From: Gammaproteobacteria bacterium
GTDB lineage: Bacteria; Pseudomonadota; Gammaproteobacteria; Steroidobacterales; GCA-2729495
Length of the DNA: 64,000 nt
Assembly: GCA_030583605.1 (NCBI GenBank)
Contig: CP129466.1
Coordinates: forward strand, 1,123,001 to 1,187,000
Direction of reading: 5' to 3'
Shown here: positions 20,712-29,593 of the stretch, piece by piece
How positions within the stretch are numbered: position 1 is the stretch's first letter
How the letters are laid out: each line of letters begins with the position of its first letter
Translations under genes and position numbers: made by a program
Notes under the pieces: generated by a model
Seen by the model: the letters and a program-made list of their open reading frames with translations, nothing else
What the model was told of the DNA's origin: nothing
Databases searched by the model: none

Positions 20712-21740
20712 ATGAAACGCACGTCGCTCTACAGCAGGTCCCCCCGCACCCGCCGCGAGATGCCGGACGGTGCAGGGCCGCCATCCGCGCCACCGCCATC
20801 GTGGCGAGCCCGCCTGGCGGCGTTTGCGCGGCGCCATGATCGTCCGCTGCTGCTCGGCTCGGGCCTGCTGGCCGCGCTGCTGGCGGTCGGCATCTACGCG
20901 CTGGTCACACCGGCGCCGCAGACGCTGACACAGCGGGATATCGATGCGGCCGTGTTGCACACGCTGAAGAAGCAGCCGCCCGAGCCCTCCCGCGCGGCCA
21001 CCGCCTACGAGATCATTCGTCCGTCCGTGGTGCTGGTGCGCCGCTTGAGCGAGAACGGCAAGAGCGCGAACGCCGGAGACGAGCAGGTTCGCAATGAAGC
21101 GGGCAAGCGAGCGGCGCCGGCAGCGCCAGGTTCGGCCGGCAAGGAGCCGGACCATCCGGCCGATCCGGCCACGGACCACGGCGACGCGGTGGGGAAGTTC
21201 TCGGTGCGCGGGGTCGGCACCGGGGTGGTGTTCTCCGAGGACGGCATGATCTTCACCAACGTGCACGTCATCGCCGGTGCCGAGAAGGTCGGCGTGGTGT
21301 TCTTCGACGGCACGGAGTCCGATGTCGAGGTGCTCGATGTTCAGCCCGAGCATGACCTGGCCATCATCAGGGCTACGACCTTGCCCGACGATCTTTTCCC
21401 GGCGACGCTGCGTTCGACGAGGGGCCTGAAAACCGGCGACGAGGTGCTGGCGGTGGGCTTTCCCTTCGGCATCGGCCCCACGGCCACCTTCGGCGTGGTG
21501 TCGGGGCTCAGGCGCCAGCACTACTCCGAGGAAGGCCAGCGCAACCTGATCGATCTCATCCAGTTCGATGCGGCCGCGAATCCGGGCAGCTCCGGCGGCC
21601 CGCTCGTCACGCGCGAGGGCGACGTGGTGGGTATCGTCACGTCCATTCTCAATCCCATCGACGAGGGTTTCTTCGTCGGCATCGCCTTTGCCGTGCCCAT
21701 CGAGAACGCGGCAGCGGCGGCGGGCGTTTCGCCCTTCTGA
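20712..21740 (+). CDS. Membrane-anchored trypsin-like (HtrA-type) serine protease without PDZ
   Basis: 342 residues. One transmembrane helix at about 45-65 anchors the protein, leaving the protease domain in the periplasm. The catalytic triad is readable: H185 (FTNVHVIAG), D215 (EHDLAII) and S294 (NPGSSGGPLV). A Pro/Ala-rich linker (~115-160) precedes it. There is no PDZ domain: the chain ends just after the second beta-barrel, unlike DegP or DegS. The gene stands 34 bp before the MoxR gene and seems to open that operon, so it may process proteins assembled by the MoxR/VWA system. Confidence 0.85.
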   Translation: MKRTSLYSRSPRTRREMPDGAGPPSAPPPSWRARLAAFARRHDRPLLLGSGLLAALLAVGIYALVTPAPQTLTQRDIDAAVLHTLKKQPPEPSRAATAYEIIRPSVVLVRRLSENGKSANAGDEQVRNEAGKRAAPAAPGSAGKEPDHPADPATDHGDAVGKFSVRGVGTGVVFSEDGMIFTNVHVIAGAEKVGVVFFDGTESDVEVLDVQPEHDLAIIRATTLPDDLFPATLRSTRGLKTGDEVLAVGFPFGIGPTATFGVVSGLRRQHYSEEGQRNLIDLIQFDAAANPGSSGGPLVTREGDVVGIVTSILNPIDEGFFVGIAFAVPIENAAAAAGVSPF

Positions 21741-21774
21741 CGGCCCACCATCAGTACAGGACCGAGCCACGATC

Positions 21775-22797
21775 ATGAACGACACGAACAGTTCCACCGA
21801 TATCGCCCCGTTGATGCAGCGGGTGCTCTACGAGGTGAAGAAGGTGGTGGTCGGCCAGGACCACTTTCTCGAACGGGTGCTCGTGGCGATGCTGGCGCAG
21901 GGCCACCTGCTGGTCGAGGGCGTGCCGGGGCTGGCCAAGACGCTGACGGTGAAGACGCTGGCCCGTACCCTGCAAGGCAGCTTCAAGCGCATCCAGTTCA
22001 CGCCGGATCTCGTGCCGGCGGACCTCGTCGGCACACGGATCTACAGCCAGAAGACCGGCGATTTCTCCGTCGCGCTCGGTCCGGTGTTCACCAACCTCCT
22101 GCTCGCCGACGAAATCAACCGCGCGCCGGCCAAGGTGCAGAGCGCGCTGCTGGAGGTGATGCAGGAGTATCAGGTCACCATTGCCGGCGAGACTTATAAG
22201 GTGCCCCAGCCGTTCCTGGTCATGGCCACGCAGAATCCGATCGAGAGCGAGGGCACCTACCCGCTGCCCGAAGCGCAGGTCGATCGCTTCATGATGAAGG
22301 TGCTGGTGGGCTATCCGACCACGGATGAGGAGTTCGTCATCGTCGAGCGCGTCACGGGCGTGGCGCCGGTACTGGCGGCGGTGGCGTCCATGGAGCAGTT
22401 GGCCGGCTTGCAGCAACAATGCCGGCGGGTATTCGTCGATCCCGCGCTCATCACCTATGTGGTGCGCCTGGTGGCTGCGACGCGCAATCCCGAACACGCC
22501 GGGTTGAAGGAGCTCTCGCGCTACGTCACCTACGGGGCGAGCCCGCGCGCGTCCATCCATCTCATCGAGGGTGGCCGCGCGCTCGCGTACCTGCGCGGGC
22601 GCGACTACGTGCTGCCCGAGGATCTGACCGACCTCGCGCCCGACGTGCTGCGCCATCGCCTGGTGCTATCCTACGAGGCGCTCACGGAGAACATGACGCC
22701 CGACGAGGTCATCCGCCGGCTGATGGCGCGGATCGTGCCCCCCGCCAAGCCGCTTGAGAGCCAACGGCAGAGTGCTGGTACTTCGATCGCCCGGTAA
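21775..22797 (+). CDS. MoxR-family AAA+ ATPase
   Basis: 340 residues. Walker A is GVPGLAKTLT, with Ala-Lys where most families have Gly-Lys, as usual in MoxR. Walker B is LLLADEINRAPAKVQSALLEVMQE, and the sensor region is VMATQNPIESEGTYPLPEAQ. MoxR ATPases act with DUF58 and von Willebrand factor A proteins as chaperones for assembly or activation of membrane or periplasmic complexes. The ATG at 21775 begins the normal N-terminus; the open frame upstream overlaps the protease gene and is not used. Confidence 0.93.
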   Translation: MNDTNSSTDIAPLMQRVLYEVKKVVVGQDHFLERVLVAMLAQGHLLVEGVPGLAKTLTVKTLARTLQGSFKRIQFTPDLVPADLVGTRIYSQKTGDFSVALGPVFTNLLLADEINRAPAKVQSALLEVMQEYQVTIAGETYKVPQPFLVMATQNPIESEGTYPLPEAQVDRFMMKVLVGYPTTDEEFVIVERVTGVAPVLAAVASMEQLAGLQQQCRRVFVDPALITYVVRLVAATRNPEHAGLKELSRYVTYGASPRASIHLIEGGRALAYLRGRDYVLPEDLTDLAPDVLRHRLVLSYEALTENMTPDEVIRRLMARIVPPAKPLESQRQSAGTSIAR

Positions 22798-22884
22798 TCC
22801 TGCCAGCATGCTGTACCGAGAATCCGCAACACCGGCATCCCGGTTTTCGTCTGCCGGGCCGCCACGCGCTGAGGATCTGCGCCG

Positions 22885-23793
22885 ATGACAACGCCTTCGC
22901 AGGGTACTGCCGCGTCGCTTCCGACCGGCTCGGTCGAGCGGCTCTACCGGCCACCGCTGGTGGGCTTCATCGCGCTGGTCGTCGTGCTGCTCGCGATGCC
23001 GCTGACTCACAGCCTGTCCATGCTCGCGCGGAGCCTGTCGGAGTCCGTCGGTTTGTGGCTGGCCTATGTGCCGATGGGCGTGGCCGGATTGCTGCTGCTG
23101 ATCTGGGGCATTCGCCGCAACACCGAGGTTGCGGGCACCCTGATCGGCTTTGCCTGCGGTCTGCTGCTGTGGACCGGCTGGGCTGCGTTCAGCTTCCGCA
23201 TCAACGAAGTCTCGCTCGACCTGCCAATGCCGGCGCTGAACGACGCGACGCAATGGCCCGTCAACCTGCTGTTCATCCAGGCGTCGCTCGGCATCTGCAT
23301 CGTCTCGATGCTGTACTTCATCCTGAGTCGTGACACCCGCTGCAACGCCTTTCTGTGGCTGCAACGGCGGTTTCGCCTCGACTTCGGCCGGCCGGACTCC
23401 GCGCAGGGGCGTAACTACTGCCGCATCACTTTCATCGAGACGGTCTACGTCACCTGGTTCTGTTACGGCGCCGCGCTGCTGCTCGCCGACCCGCGGGTGG
23501 TTGGCTACGGCACCCTGCTGCACTACGTGCTGATCGGATTACTCACGGTCTGGGGGTTCTACCTGCTGTGGAGGCTCTTCAAGTTCACGCGCATCATGGC
23601 GGCGATCCGTTATGCGATCCCGACCAAGGCGATTCTCTGGATCACGTTCGGCGAGGCGCTGCCCAACTACGGCTGGTATGACGAAGTCTGGCTGGCGCCG
23701 CAGGATCACCCGGGCGCCATGCTCGGCGCCCTCGCGGTCTTCGCCGCGCTGTTCGTCATCACCATCTTCCTGCCGCAGCGGCGCAAGGTGTAG
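22885..23793 (+). CDS. Multi-pass membrane protein within the MoxR operon
   Basis: 302 residues with about seven hydrophobic helices (roughly 27-47, 57-80, 84-103, 131-150, 185-205, 210-232, 277-296). I do not recognise the family. A conserved-looking cytoplasmic or periplasmic loop lies between helices 4 and 5 with many Arg residues, and another holds EALPNYGWYDEVW. It is placed between the MoxR and DUF58 genes, which are normally adjacent, so it may be a membrane partner or the target of the chaperone. The gap before it is 87 bp and after it 23 bp. Confidence 0.75.
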   Translation: MTTPSQGTAASLPTGSVERLYRPPLVGFIALVVVLLAMPLTHSLSMLARSLSESVGLWLAYVPMGVAGLLLLIWGIRRNTEVAGTLIGFACGLLLWTGWAAFSFRINEVSLDLPMPALNDATQWPVNLLFIQASLGICIVSMLYFILSRDTRCNAFLWLQRRFRLDFGRPDSAQGRNYCRITFIETVYVTWFCYGAALLLADPRVVGYGTLLHYVLIGLLTVWGFYLLWRLFKFTRIMAAIRYAIPTKAILWITFGEALPNYGWYDEVWLAPQDHPGAMLGALAVFAALFVITIFLPQRRKV

Positions 23794-23816
23794 CGGGCGG
23801 CCGCAGAGGTCCTTGA

Positions 23817-24746
23817 ATGTCCGCGTTACCGCCGACCCCCGAGGCTGTTCTGCGCCACCTCGAATGGACGGTGCTGCGGCGGCTGGACGGGTTGCTCCAC
23901 GGCAGTTATCGCACGCTGTTTCGCGGGGCGGGGCTGGATCTCGCCGATGTGCGCGAGTACCAGCCGCACGACGACGTGCGCCACATCGACTGGAACGTGA
24001 CCGCGCGCCTGCAGTCGCTGCACGTGCGTCAGTACATGGAGGACCGCGAGGTCGTCACCTGGTTCCTGCTGGACTTGAGCCCTTCGGTGGACTTCGGCAC
24101 GGACGCCAGCAAGCGCGACATCCTCAACCACTTCGTTGCGGTGCTGGCGCGCGTGCTGACGCGCCATGGCAACCCCGTGGGCGCGATCATCTACGGCGCC
24201 GGCATCGAGGCCGTGATCGCGCCGCGCACCGGTCGGCGCCACGTGCTGCACTTCCTGCACGCGCTGATGAGCCGCCCGGGTTTGCCGAAGGCGCCGCGCA
24301 CCGACCTCGGTGAGCTGTTGCGCGCCGCCATCCGGATCATGCCGCGCCGCTCGCTGGTGTTCCTGGTCTCGGATTTCATCAGCACGCCGGGCTGGGCGCA
24401 GCCGCTCGCGCAGCTGAGCCGCCGGCACGAAGTGGTGGCCGTGCGCCTGTACGACCCGGCCGAAGTGGAGCTGCCGGCGTTCGGCATGACGGTGGTGCAG
24501 GATGCCGAGACCGGCGAGCAGATGTTCGTCGATTCCGGCGATCGGGGTTTTCGCCGACGCTTTGCCGAAGCCGCCGGGCGGCGCGAGGCGCAGATCATGA
24601 CGGCGCTCGCCACTGCCGGGGTCGACGCGCTGGAGCTGTCCACCGGCGACGATCTCATGGAGACGTTGCTGCGTTTTGCGGCCCTGCGCAAGCGTCGCGG
24701 TCTGTCCACGGTCGGCCTGGCGCGTCACCTCGAGCGACCGGCGTGA
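23817..24746 (+). CDS. DUF58 domain protein
   Basis: 309 residues. The DUF58 signature is REYQPHDDVRHIDWNVTARL near residue 55, with the conserved R-Y-D/H-I-W pattern, followed by a VWA-like half domain (WFLLDLSPSVDFG). Partner of MoxR ATPases in most bacteria. Its stop overlaps the start of the next gene by four bases (GTGA-type overlap), so the two are translated together. Confidence 0.9.
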   Translation: MSALPPTPEAVLRHLEWTVLRRLDGLLHGSYRTLFRGAGLDLADVREYQPHDDVRHIDWNVTARLQSLHVRQYMEDREVVTWFLLDLSPSVDFGTDASKRDILNHFVAVLARVLTRHGNPVGAIIYGAGIEAVIAPRTGRRHVLHFLHALMSRPGLPKAPRTDLGELLRAAIRIMPRRSLVFLVSDFISTPGWAQPLAQLSRRHEVVAVRLYDPAEVELPAFGMTVVQDAETGEQMFVDSGDRGFRRRFAEAAGRREAQIMTALATAGVDALELSTGDDLMETLLRFAALRKRRGLSTVGLARHLERPA

Positions 24747-25768
24747 TCTTTGAGTGGCCGGTGCTGCTCTGGGCGTGGCTGCTGTTGCCGGGGCTGGCGC
24801 TCGCCTGGATGGCGATGACGCGGCGCCGGCAACGGTGGGCGCTCGCCGCCATGCGTTGGCGCGGGAGCGCGGCAGCCGCCGTGCCGCGATCGCGGCGCAT
24901 CCTGCCGCCGGCGCTGTATCTCGTCGCGCTGACCGTACTGATCGCGGCGATGGCGCGGCCCGTCGCGGTGGTGAGTCTGCCGGCGCTGCGCGATGTGATC
25001 ATCCTCGCCATCGACGTTTCCAACAGCATGCGGGCCGACGACGTGGCGCCGACGCGCCTGGCGGTTGCGCAGCAGGCGGCGCGCGAGTTCATCGCGGAAC
25101 AGCCCGCGACCACGCAGATCGGCGTAGTCGCCTTCGCCGAGACCGCGCTCGAGGTGCAGCGGCCCACCACGAACCGCGAGGACCTGCTCGCAGCCATCGA
25201 CCGGCTCGAGCCACAGGCGGGCACCGCCGTGGGCGAGGCGATCCTGGTCGGCCTGCAGGCGCTGTTTCCCAAGGAGATGTTCGACGTGGATGTGCCCGAG
25301 GCGGACCAGCCGCTCGGGGATAGTTCCACCGAGTCGGCGAAGACCGGTCAACCGCCCGCAAGAGCCCCGGGCGCGGAGACCTCCGTCGCCATCGTGCTGC
25401 TCAGCGACGGCGCCACCACCGCCGGGCGGGATCCGGTGGCCGCTGCGCAGGTTGCGGCGGATCGGGGCGTGCGTGTGTTTACGGTCGGGCTCGGAACGGA
25501 GGAGGGCGCGGTGGTCCGGCACGAGGGTGTCGCCATGCGTGTGCAGATGGACACGCAGACACTGAAGCAGATTGCCGACGTGACCCTGGCGCGCTTCTTC
25601 ACGGCCGATAATGCCGAGGAACTGCGTGCCATCTACAGTGACGTCAGCGCGCGCCTGGTGACGGAAACCCGCGAGACGGAGATCAGCGCGGCCTTCGTCG
25701 CCGTTGCCGCCCTGCTGGCGCTGCAGGCAGCGGCCCTGTCGGTGCTGTGGTTCAACCGCATCCTGTGA
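24743..25768 (+). CDS. VWA-domain membrane protein (BatA-like), first copy
   Basis: 341 residues. Two N-terminal hydrophobic segments (WPVLLWAWLLLPGLALAWM, and one near residue 60) and one at the C-terminus flank a von Willebrand factor A domain. The MIDAS is complete: IDVSNSMRADD gives DxSxS, with a Thr in the TNRED loop and VLLSDGATTAG for the Asp. It resembles BatA of aerotolerance operons, which acts in the periplasm at the inner membrane. The gene begins with GTG overlapping the DUF58 stop. Confidence 0.88.
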   Translation: MIFEWPVLLWAWLLLPGLALAWMAMTRRRQRWALAAMRWRGSAAAAVPRSRRILPPALYLVALTVLIAAMARPVAVVSLPALRDVIILAIDVSNSMRADDVAPTRLAVAQQAAREFIAEQPATTQIGVVAFAETALEVQRPTTNREDLLAAIDRLEPQAGTAVGEAILVGLQALFPKEMFDVDVPEADQPLGDSSTESAKTGQPPARAPGAETSVAIVLLSDGATTAGRDPVAAAQVAADRGVRVFTVGLGTEEGAVVRHEGVAMRVQMDTQTLKQIADVTLARFFTADNAEELRAIYSDVSARLVTETRETEISAAFVAVAALLALQAAALSVLWFNRIL

Positions 25769-25778
25769 GGGATCGGAC

Positions 25779-26813
25779 GTGAGCTTTCTTTCCCCCGGAC
25801 TGCTGTGGCTGCTCGCATTCCTGCCGCTGTTGCCGGTGCTGTACGTGCTGGCATTGCGCCGGCGCAAGTCCGGGACGCTGCGCTTCCCCGACATGGATCT
25901 CCTGCGGCAGGCGGCAGCCGGCCGCAGGGCCTGGCGCCGCCATGTGCCGCCCGCCGTCTTGTTCCTGGCGTTCATCGCCATGCTGCTGGCCATCGCGCGG
26001 CCAGCGGCCGTGCTCACGCTGCCGTCCGAGCGCGCCGTGGTGGTGCTTGCCATCGATGTCTCCGGCAGCATGCGCGCCGCCGACGTGCCGCCCGATCGCA
26101 TGACCGTCGCCAAGGAGGCCGCGCGCGCGTTCGTCGCCGATCAACCGCGGACCACGCGCATCGGCCTGGTGGCGTTCTCCACGTCGGCCATGATCGCGGA
26201 GGAGCCCACCATCGTGCGCGAGGACGTGCTGGCGGCGATCGACAACCTGCGCCCGCAGCGGTTCACCGCCGCCGGCAGCGGCCTCGTGGCCGCCTTGCAG
26301 GCGATCTTTCCCGACGATCCGCTCGACATCTCGCGCTTGTCCGCGGCGCGCAGCGAGCTGCAGCCGGCGCCACTGGGCACACCGCAGGTAGAGGACGAGC
26401 CCGGCTTCAAGCCCGTACCGCCGGGCAGCAATACCTCGGCCGTCATCGTGCTCCTCAGCGACGGGCGGACCAATGTCGGGGTCGATCCCCTGGATGCCGC
26501 GCGCCTGGCGGCGGATCGGGGTGTGCGCGTGTTCACGGTGGGCTTCGGCACGGCCGAGGGCGGCTATGTCGATTTCGGCGGCGGCTGGATGCGTACGCAG
26601 CTCGACGAGGAAACGCTCAAGGCGATCGCGGAGATCACCGGCGGCAAGTACTTTCACGCCGGCACTGCGGACGCGCTCAGGAGCGCCTACGAAACGATGA
26701 CGACCCAGTTCGTCGCCGAGACCCGGCGCACCGAGATCACTGCGTTCGCCGCGGCGCTGGCGCTGCTGCTGCTCGTGCTGGCCATCGGCCTGAGCATGGC
26801 CATGTCGCAATGA
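25779..26813 (+). CDS. VWA-domain membrane protein (BatA-like), second copy
   Basis: 344 residues and a clear paralogue of the preceding protein: same layout, MIDAS IDVSGSMRAADV, VLLSDGRTNVGVDPL and near-identical GVRVFTVGFGTAEGG. C-terminal helix ALALLLLVLAIGLSMAM anchors it. GTG at 25779 follows GAGGGATCGGAC, ten bases after the previous stop. Tandem duplication of the VWA gene replaces the BatB/BatC pair seen elsewhere; no TPR protein follows. Confidence 0.88.
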   Translation: MSFLSPGLLWLLAFLPLLPVLYVLALRRRKSGTLRFPDMDLLRQAAAGRRAWRRHVPPAVLFLAFIAMLLAIARPAAVLTLPSERAVVVLAIDVSGSMRAADVPPDRMTVAKEAARAFVADQPRTTRIGLVAFSTSAMIAEEPTIVREDVLAAIDNLRPQRFTAAGSGLVAALQAIFPDDPLDISRLSAARSELQPAPLGTPQVEDEPGFKPVPPGSNTSAVIVLLSDGRTNVGVDPLDAARLAADRGVRVFTVGFGTAEGGYVDFGGGWMRTQLDEETLKAIAEITGGKYFHAGTADALRSAYETMTTQFVAETRRTEITAFAAALALLLLVLAIGLSMAMSQ

Positions 26814-26819
26814 GCGGAC

Positions 26820-26905
26820 GCTGATCGAATAGCAGGGTTCTCGCCGCGCGGGATCGACGCAGCGGCTTCGTGGCATCCCCGCGCATCGGCGCAGAACCAA
26901 AGGAA
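26820..26905 (-). repeat. GGTTCATCGCCGA-family repeat, minus orientation
   Basis: On the minus strand, ten bases past the NDH-2 stop, the sequence reads TTTGGTTCTGCGCCGATGCG then GGGGATG. It matches the copy after the cold-shock gene (TTTGGTTCTGCGCCGATC then GCGGGAATG). Like the other copies it lies downstream of a gene and points away from it. Confidence 0.5.
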
Positions 26906-26914
26906 GGATTCCTC

Positions 26915-28165
26915 TCAGATCAGGCGCGCGCCGCGGCCGTAAGTAAGGTATTGCCACAGCCACCGGACGGAGACGATCAGCGGATTCGGCACCCCGACGA
27001 GAAAGTAGATGTGGGCGAGGCCCCAGAGCCACCAGGCGAGGACACCGCGCAGACGCAGGCCGCGGAACTCGATGACGGCCGAGCTCCGCCCAATGGTGGC
27101 GAGATGGCCGGCGTGGCGGTAACGGAACGGAGTCGACGAACGCCCACCGCGGATCCGTGCGGCAATCACCCGGGCGACGTAGCGACCCTGTTGCTTGGCG
27201 GCGGGCGCGATCCCGGGGACCGGCACACCGTGCGCGTCGGTCACGCTGGCCGCGTCGCCGATCACGAAGATTGCCGGCTCGCCCGGCACCGACAGATCCG
27301 GGCCGACCAGCACCCGGCCGGCACGGTCCGTCGGTGCGCCGAGCCAGCGGCCCGCGGGCGAGGCGGCGACCCCGGCGGCCCAGATCACGGTCGCTGCCTC
27401 CAGGCGGTGGCCGCCGGCCACAACGCCATTGGCGTCGCAGTGCGTGACCTGCGAGTTCAGGCGCACCTCGACCCCGAGTCGTTCGAGCGAGCATTGCGCG
27501 TAGTGCGACAACGACTCGTGGAATACCGGCAGGATGCGCGGCCCCGCCTCGATGAGGACGATGCGCGCGCTGCGCGGGTCGATGCGCCGGAAATCCTTCG
27601 CAAGCGTGTGGTGCGCGAGTTCCGCGATGGCGCCGGCGAGTTCGACACCGGTTGGCCCGCCGCCGACGATGACGAAGCGCAGGAACCGTTCGCGTGCCTG
27701 GTCGTCGTCGAGCATTTCGGCGTGCTCGAATGCCCGCAGCAACCGCCGGCGCATGGCGGTTGCGTCGTCGAGGCTCTTCAGGCCGGGCGCTGCTCCGGCC
27801 CAGTCATCGTGCCCGAAGTAGGAGTGCCGGGCTCCGGTCGCAAGCACGAGATAGTCGAACTCCAGTGAGCCGCGCGTCAGCAGCACCTGGCGGCGAACGG
27901 CATCGACGCTGCGAACCTCGTCGAGCAGCACGGTCGCATTGGCCTGCCGGCGCAGGATGGAGCGCACGGGCCAGGCGATGTCCGATGGCGCCAGGCCCGC
28001 AGTGGCCGCCTGGTAGAGCAGGGGCTGGAACAGGTGATAGTTGTGCCGGTCCACCAGCGTCACGCGCGCGACGCTGCCGGCCAGTGCCTGTGCCGCAAAC
28101 AGCCCGCCGAATCCCGCGCCGACGATGACGACGTGGGGGAGGTGACCGGAATCGCCCCGTTCCAT
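26915..28165 (-). CDS. Type II NADH dehydrogenase (NDH-2)
   Basis: 416-residue FAD protein passing electrons from NADH to quinone at the inner membrane without proton pumping. The FAD-binding Rossmann motif is VVIVGAGFGGLFAAQAL; the NADH-binding one is FVIVGGGPTGVELAGAIAEL. ATGARHSYFGHDDW and VIWAAGVAASPAGRWLG are typical. A hydrophobic C-terminal region (GVLAWWLWGLAHIYFLVGV) provides the membrane contact. It starts four bases after the stop of the LLM oxidoreductase gene and is the last gene of that operon. Confidence 0.93.
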   Translation of the reverse strand: MERGDSGHLPHVVIVGAGFGGLFAAQALAGSVARVTLVDRHNYHLFQPLLYQAATAGLAPSDIAWPVRSILRRQANATVLLDEVRSVDAVRRQVLLTRGSLEFDYLVLATGARHSYFGHDDWAGAAPGLKSLDDATAMRRRLLRAFEHAEMLDDDQARERFLRFVIVGGGPTGVELAGAIAELAHHTLAKDFRRIDPRSARIVLIEAGPRILPVFHESLSHYAQCSLERLGVEVRLNSQVTHCDANGVVAGGHRLEAATVIWAAGVAASPAGRWLGAPTDRAGRVLVGPDLSVPGEPAIFVIGDAASVTDAHGVPVPGIAPAAKQQGRYVARVIAARIRGGRSSTPFRYRHAGHLATIGRSSAVIEFRGLRLRGVLAWWLWGLAHIYFLVGVPNPLIVSVRWLWQYLTYGRGARLI

Positions 28166-28169
28166 GCCG

Positions 28170-29219
28170 TCAGACGAAATGCGGAATCACGCGCTCCCGG
28201 ATCGTGCGCAGCGCCTCGAACGGTTCGTCGAACACGCGCAGTGCGAGATCGGTGAGCCCGGCGCGCTCCATCTTCCGGTAGCGCTCGACCTCACGGTCGA
28301 TCGCGCCGAAGTCGCCGGATGAGCTGACCGCATCGATCAACCGCTGCACCAGTTCCGGCGGCACGCCCTTGATCCTGCCGGTGCCGGTTACGCCGGCGAC
28401 CAGGAAATTACGGTAGTTGTCGCGCACCAGTTGCGCCTCCTCCGGCCCGAGCAGGTGGTCGAGGCCGATATGCGGCGGGATCACCTCGGCGCGGGCGAAA
28501 AGCCCGACGCGCGCCTCGTGCATGGATGCCTCGCGGTCCTTCTTGATGTGCCAGGCCCAGAAATTCCCGATGCGGAAATCCTCCGCCGGGTACCGGCGTT
28601 TGGCGAGGCCGGCACGGATCTCCTGCATGACCTCCGGCAGCCGCTCCGCAGTGACGTCGCCCGCCTGCACGCCGTCGGCGATGCGCGCGCCCATGCGCAG
28701 CATCTGCGGCCCCATCGAGCAGGTGATGATGGTCGGGCGCGGCGCCTTCATGAAGGCCATCTTGAACGGCTGGCGGACGCTGAACACCTCGCCTTCGTAT
28801 CCCCAGTGAAACGCGCCCGAGGACATCCGCCAGATGATTTCGGCGGCCTCGCGCACACCGCGCACGATGCGCATCCTGCCGAAGTCCAGGCTCGTGCCGC
28901 GCGCATGGTCGGTGGTGGCGAGCGCCATCGCGCCGCCGCCGCCGAGCCCGATGACAGCCCGGCCGTTGGCGAGTTCGTTCAGGCTGATGATCGAGTAGGC
29001 GATGCGCACCGGGTGCATCTCGTAGGGGCTGAGCGCCAGCACGCCGAGGCGGATGCGGCTCGTGGCGAGCGCCGCCTGCGACAGCCCGATGAACGGGTCC
29101 CAGCCGTTCGGCAGGTTCGAATGCCACAGTGTGCGCACGCCGGCGCGCTCCGCTTCGACCGCGAACTCTGCCACCTGTCGCGGATGCATGTCGCAACCGA
29201 TGATGATCTCGATGTCCAT
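28170..29219 (-). CDS. LLM-class flavin-dependent oxidoreductase (F420-type possible)
   Basis: 349 residues of the luciferase-like monooxygenase fold (TIM barrel). It begins MDIEIIIGCDMHPRQVAEFA and contains TLWHSNLPNGWDPF, IRLGVLALSPYEMHPVRIA and NGRAVIGLGGGG, the usual phosphate-loop region. Many relatives use coenzyme F420, others FMN; the choice cannot be read from this window, and no F420 biosynthesis gene is present. It lies between the MoaD/ThiS-like gene (77-bp gap) and NDH-2 (4-bp gap). Confidence 0.8.
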   Translation of the reverse strand: MDIEIIIGCDMHPRQVAEFAVEAERAGVRTLWHSNLPNGWDPFIGLSQAALATSRIRLGVLALSPYEMHPVRIAYSIISLNELANGRAVIGLGGGGAMALATTDHARGTSLDFGRMRIVRGVREAAEIIWRMSSGAFHWGYEGEVFSVRQPFKMAFMKAPRPTIITCSMGPQMLRMGARIADGVQAGDVTAERLPEVMQEIRAGLAKRRYPAEDFRIGNFWAWHIKKDREASMHEARVGLFARAEVIPPHIGLDHLLGPEEAQLVRDNYRNFLVAGVTGTGRIKGVPPELVQRLIDAVSSSGDFGAIDREVERYRKMERAGLTDLALRVFDEPFEALRTIRERVIPHFV

Positions 29220-29296
29220 GATTCAGGGCTCCGGGCGGCGAACGACGCCCTGCCATTAAAGCAAAAGGAGCGGGTGCGTGGACAGCAGTGCGGCGC

Positions 29297-29593
29297 TCAG
29301 CCTCCGGCGACGGCGCCGACCACCAGGAAGGGTTCATCACCGCTCGCGACCGCTGCAGGCAATGGCTCGTCCGGCGCTTCGTTGGACAGATCCTGCCCGC
29401 AGGCGAAGAAGCGGATGTAGGCACGACGCTGGCCGGTCGCCTGGTCGCGCGTGGTCCCGCGCAGCATCGGGTAGCGTGCCTCGAGCGCATCGAGCACGCC
29501 GCGTTGCGTGGGCACGCCGGCGACCGCGAGTTCGACCTCAGCGCCGGTGCGGGCGAGCACGCGCAGCGGCGCGGGCAGTACCACGCGGATCAC
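29297..29593 (-). CDS. MoaD/ThiS-family sulfur-carrier-like protein
   Basis: 98 residues with the beta-grasp pattern [28 protein letters not shown] near residue 33, and the C-terminal Gly-Gly (VVGAVAGG) on which MoaD/ThiS/CysO proteins carry a thiocarboxylate. Its ATG overlaps the stop of the Asp-box propeller gene (ATGA). A MoeB-type activating enzyme with a rhodanese domain is encoded divergently 1.2 kb away, so the two may form a sulfur-transfer pair for molybdopterin, cysteine or another product. Confidence 0.8.
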   Translation of the reverse strand: MIRVVLPAPLRVLARTGAEVELAVAGVPTQRGVLDALEARYPMLRGTTRDQATGQRRAYIRFFACGQDLSNEAPDEPLPAAVASGDEPFLVVGAVAGG

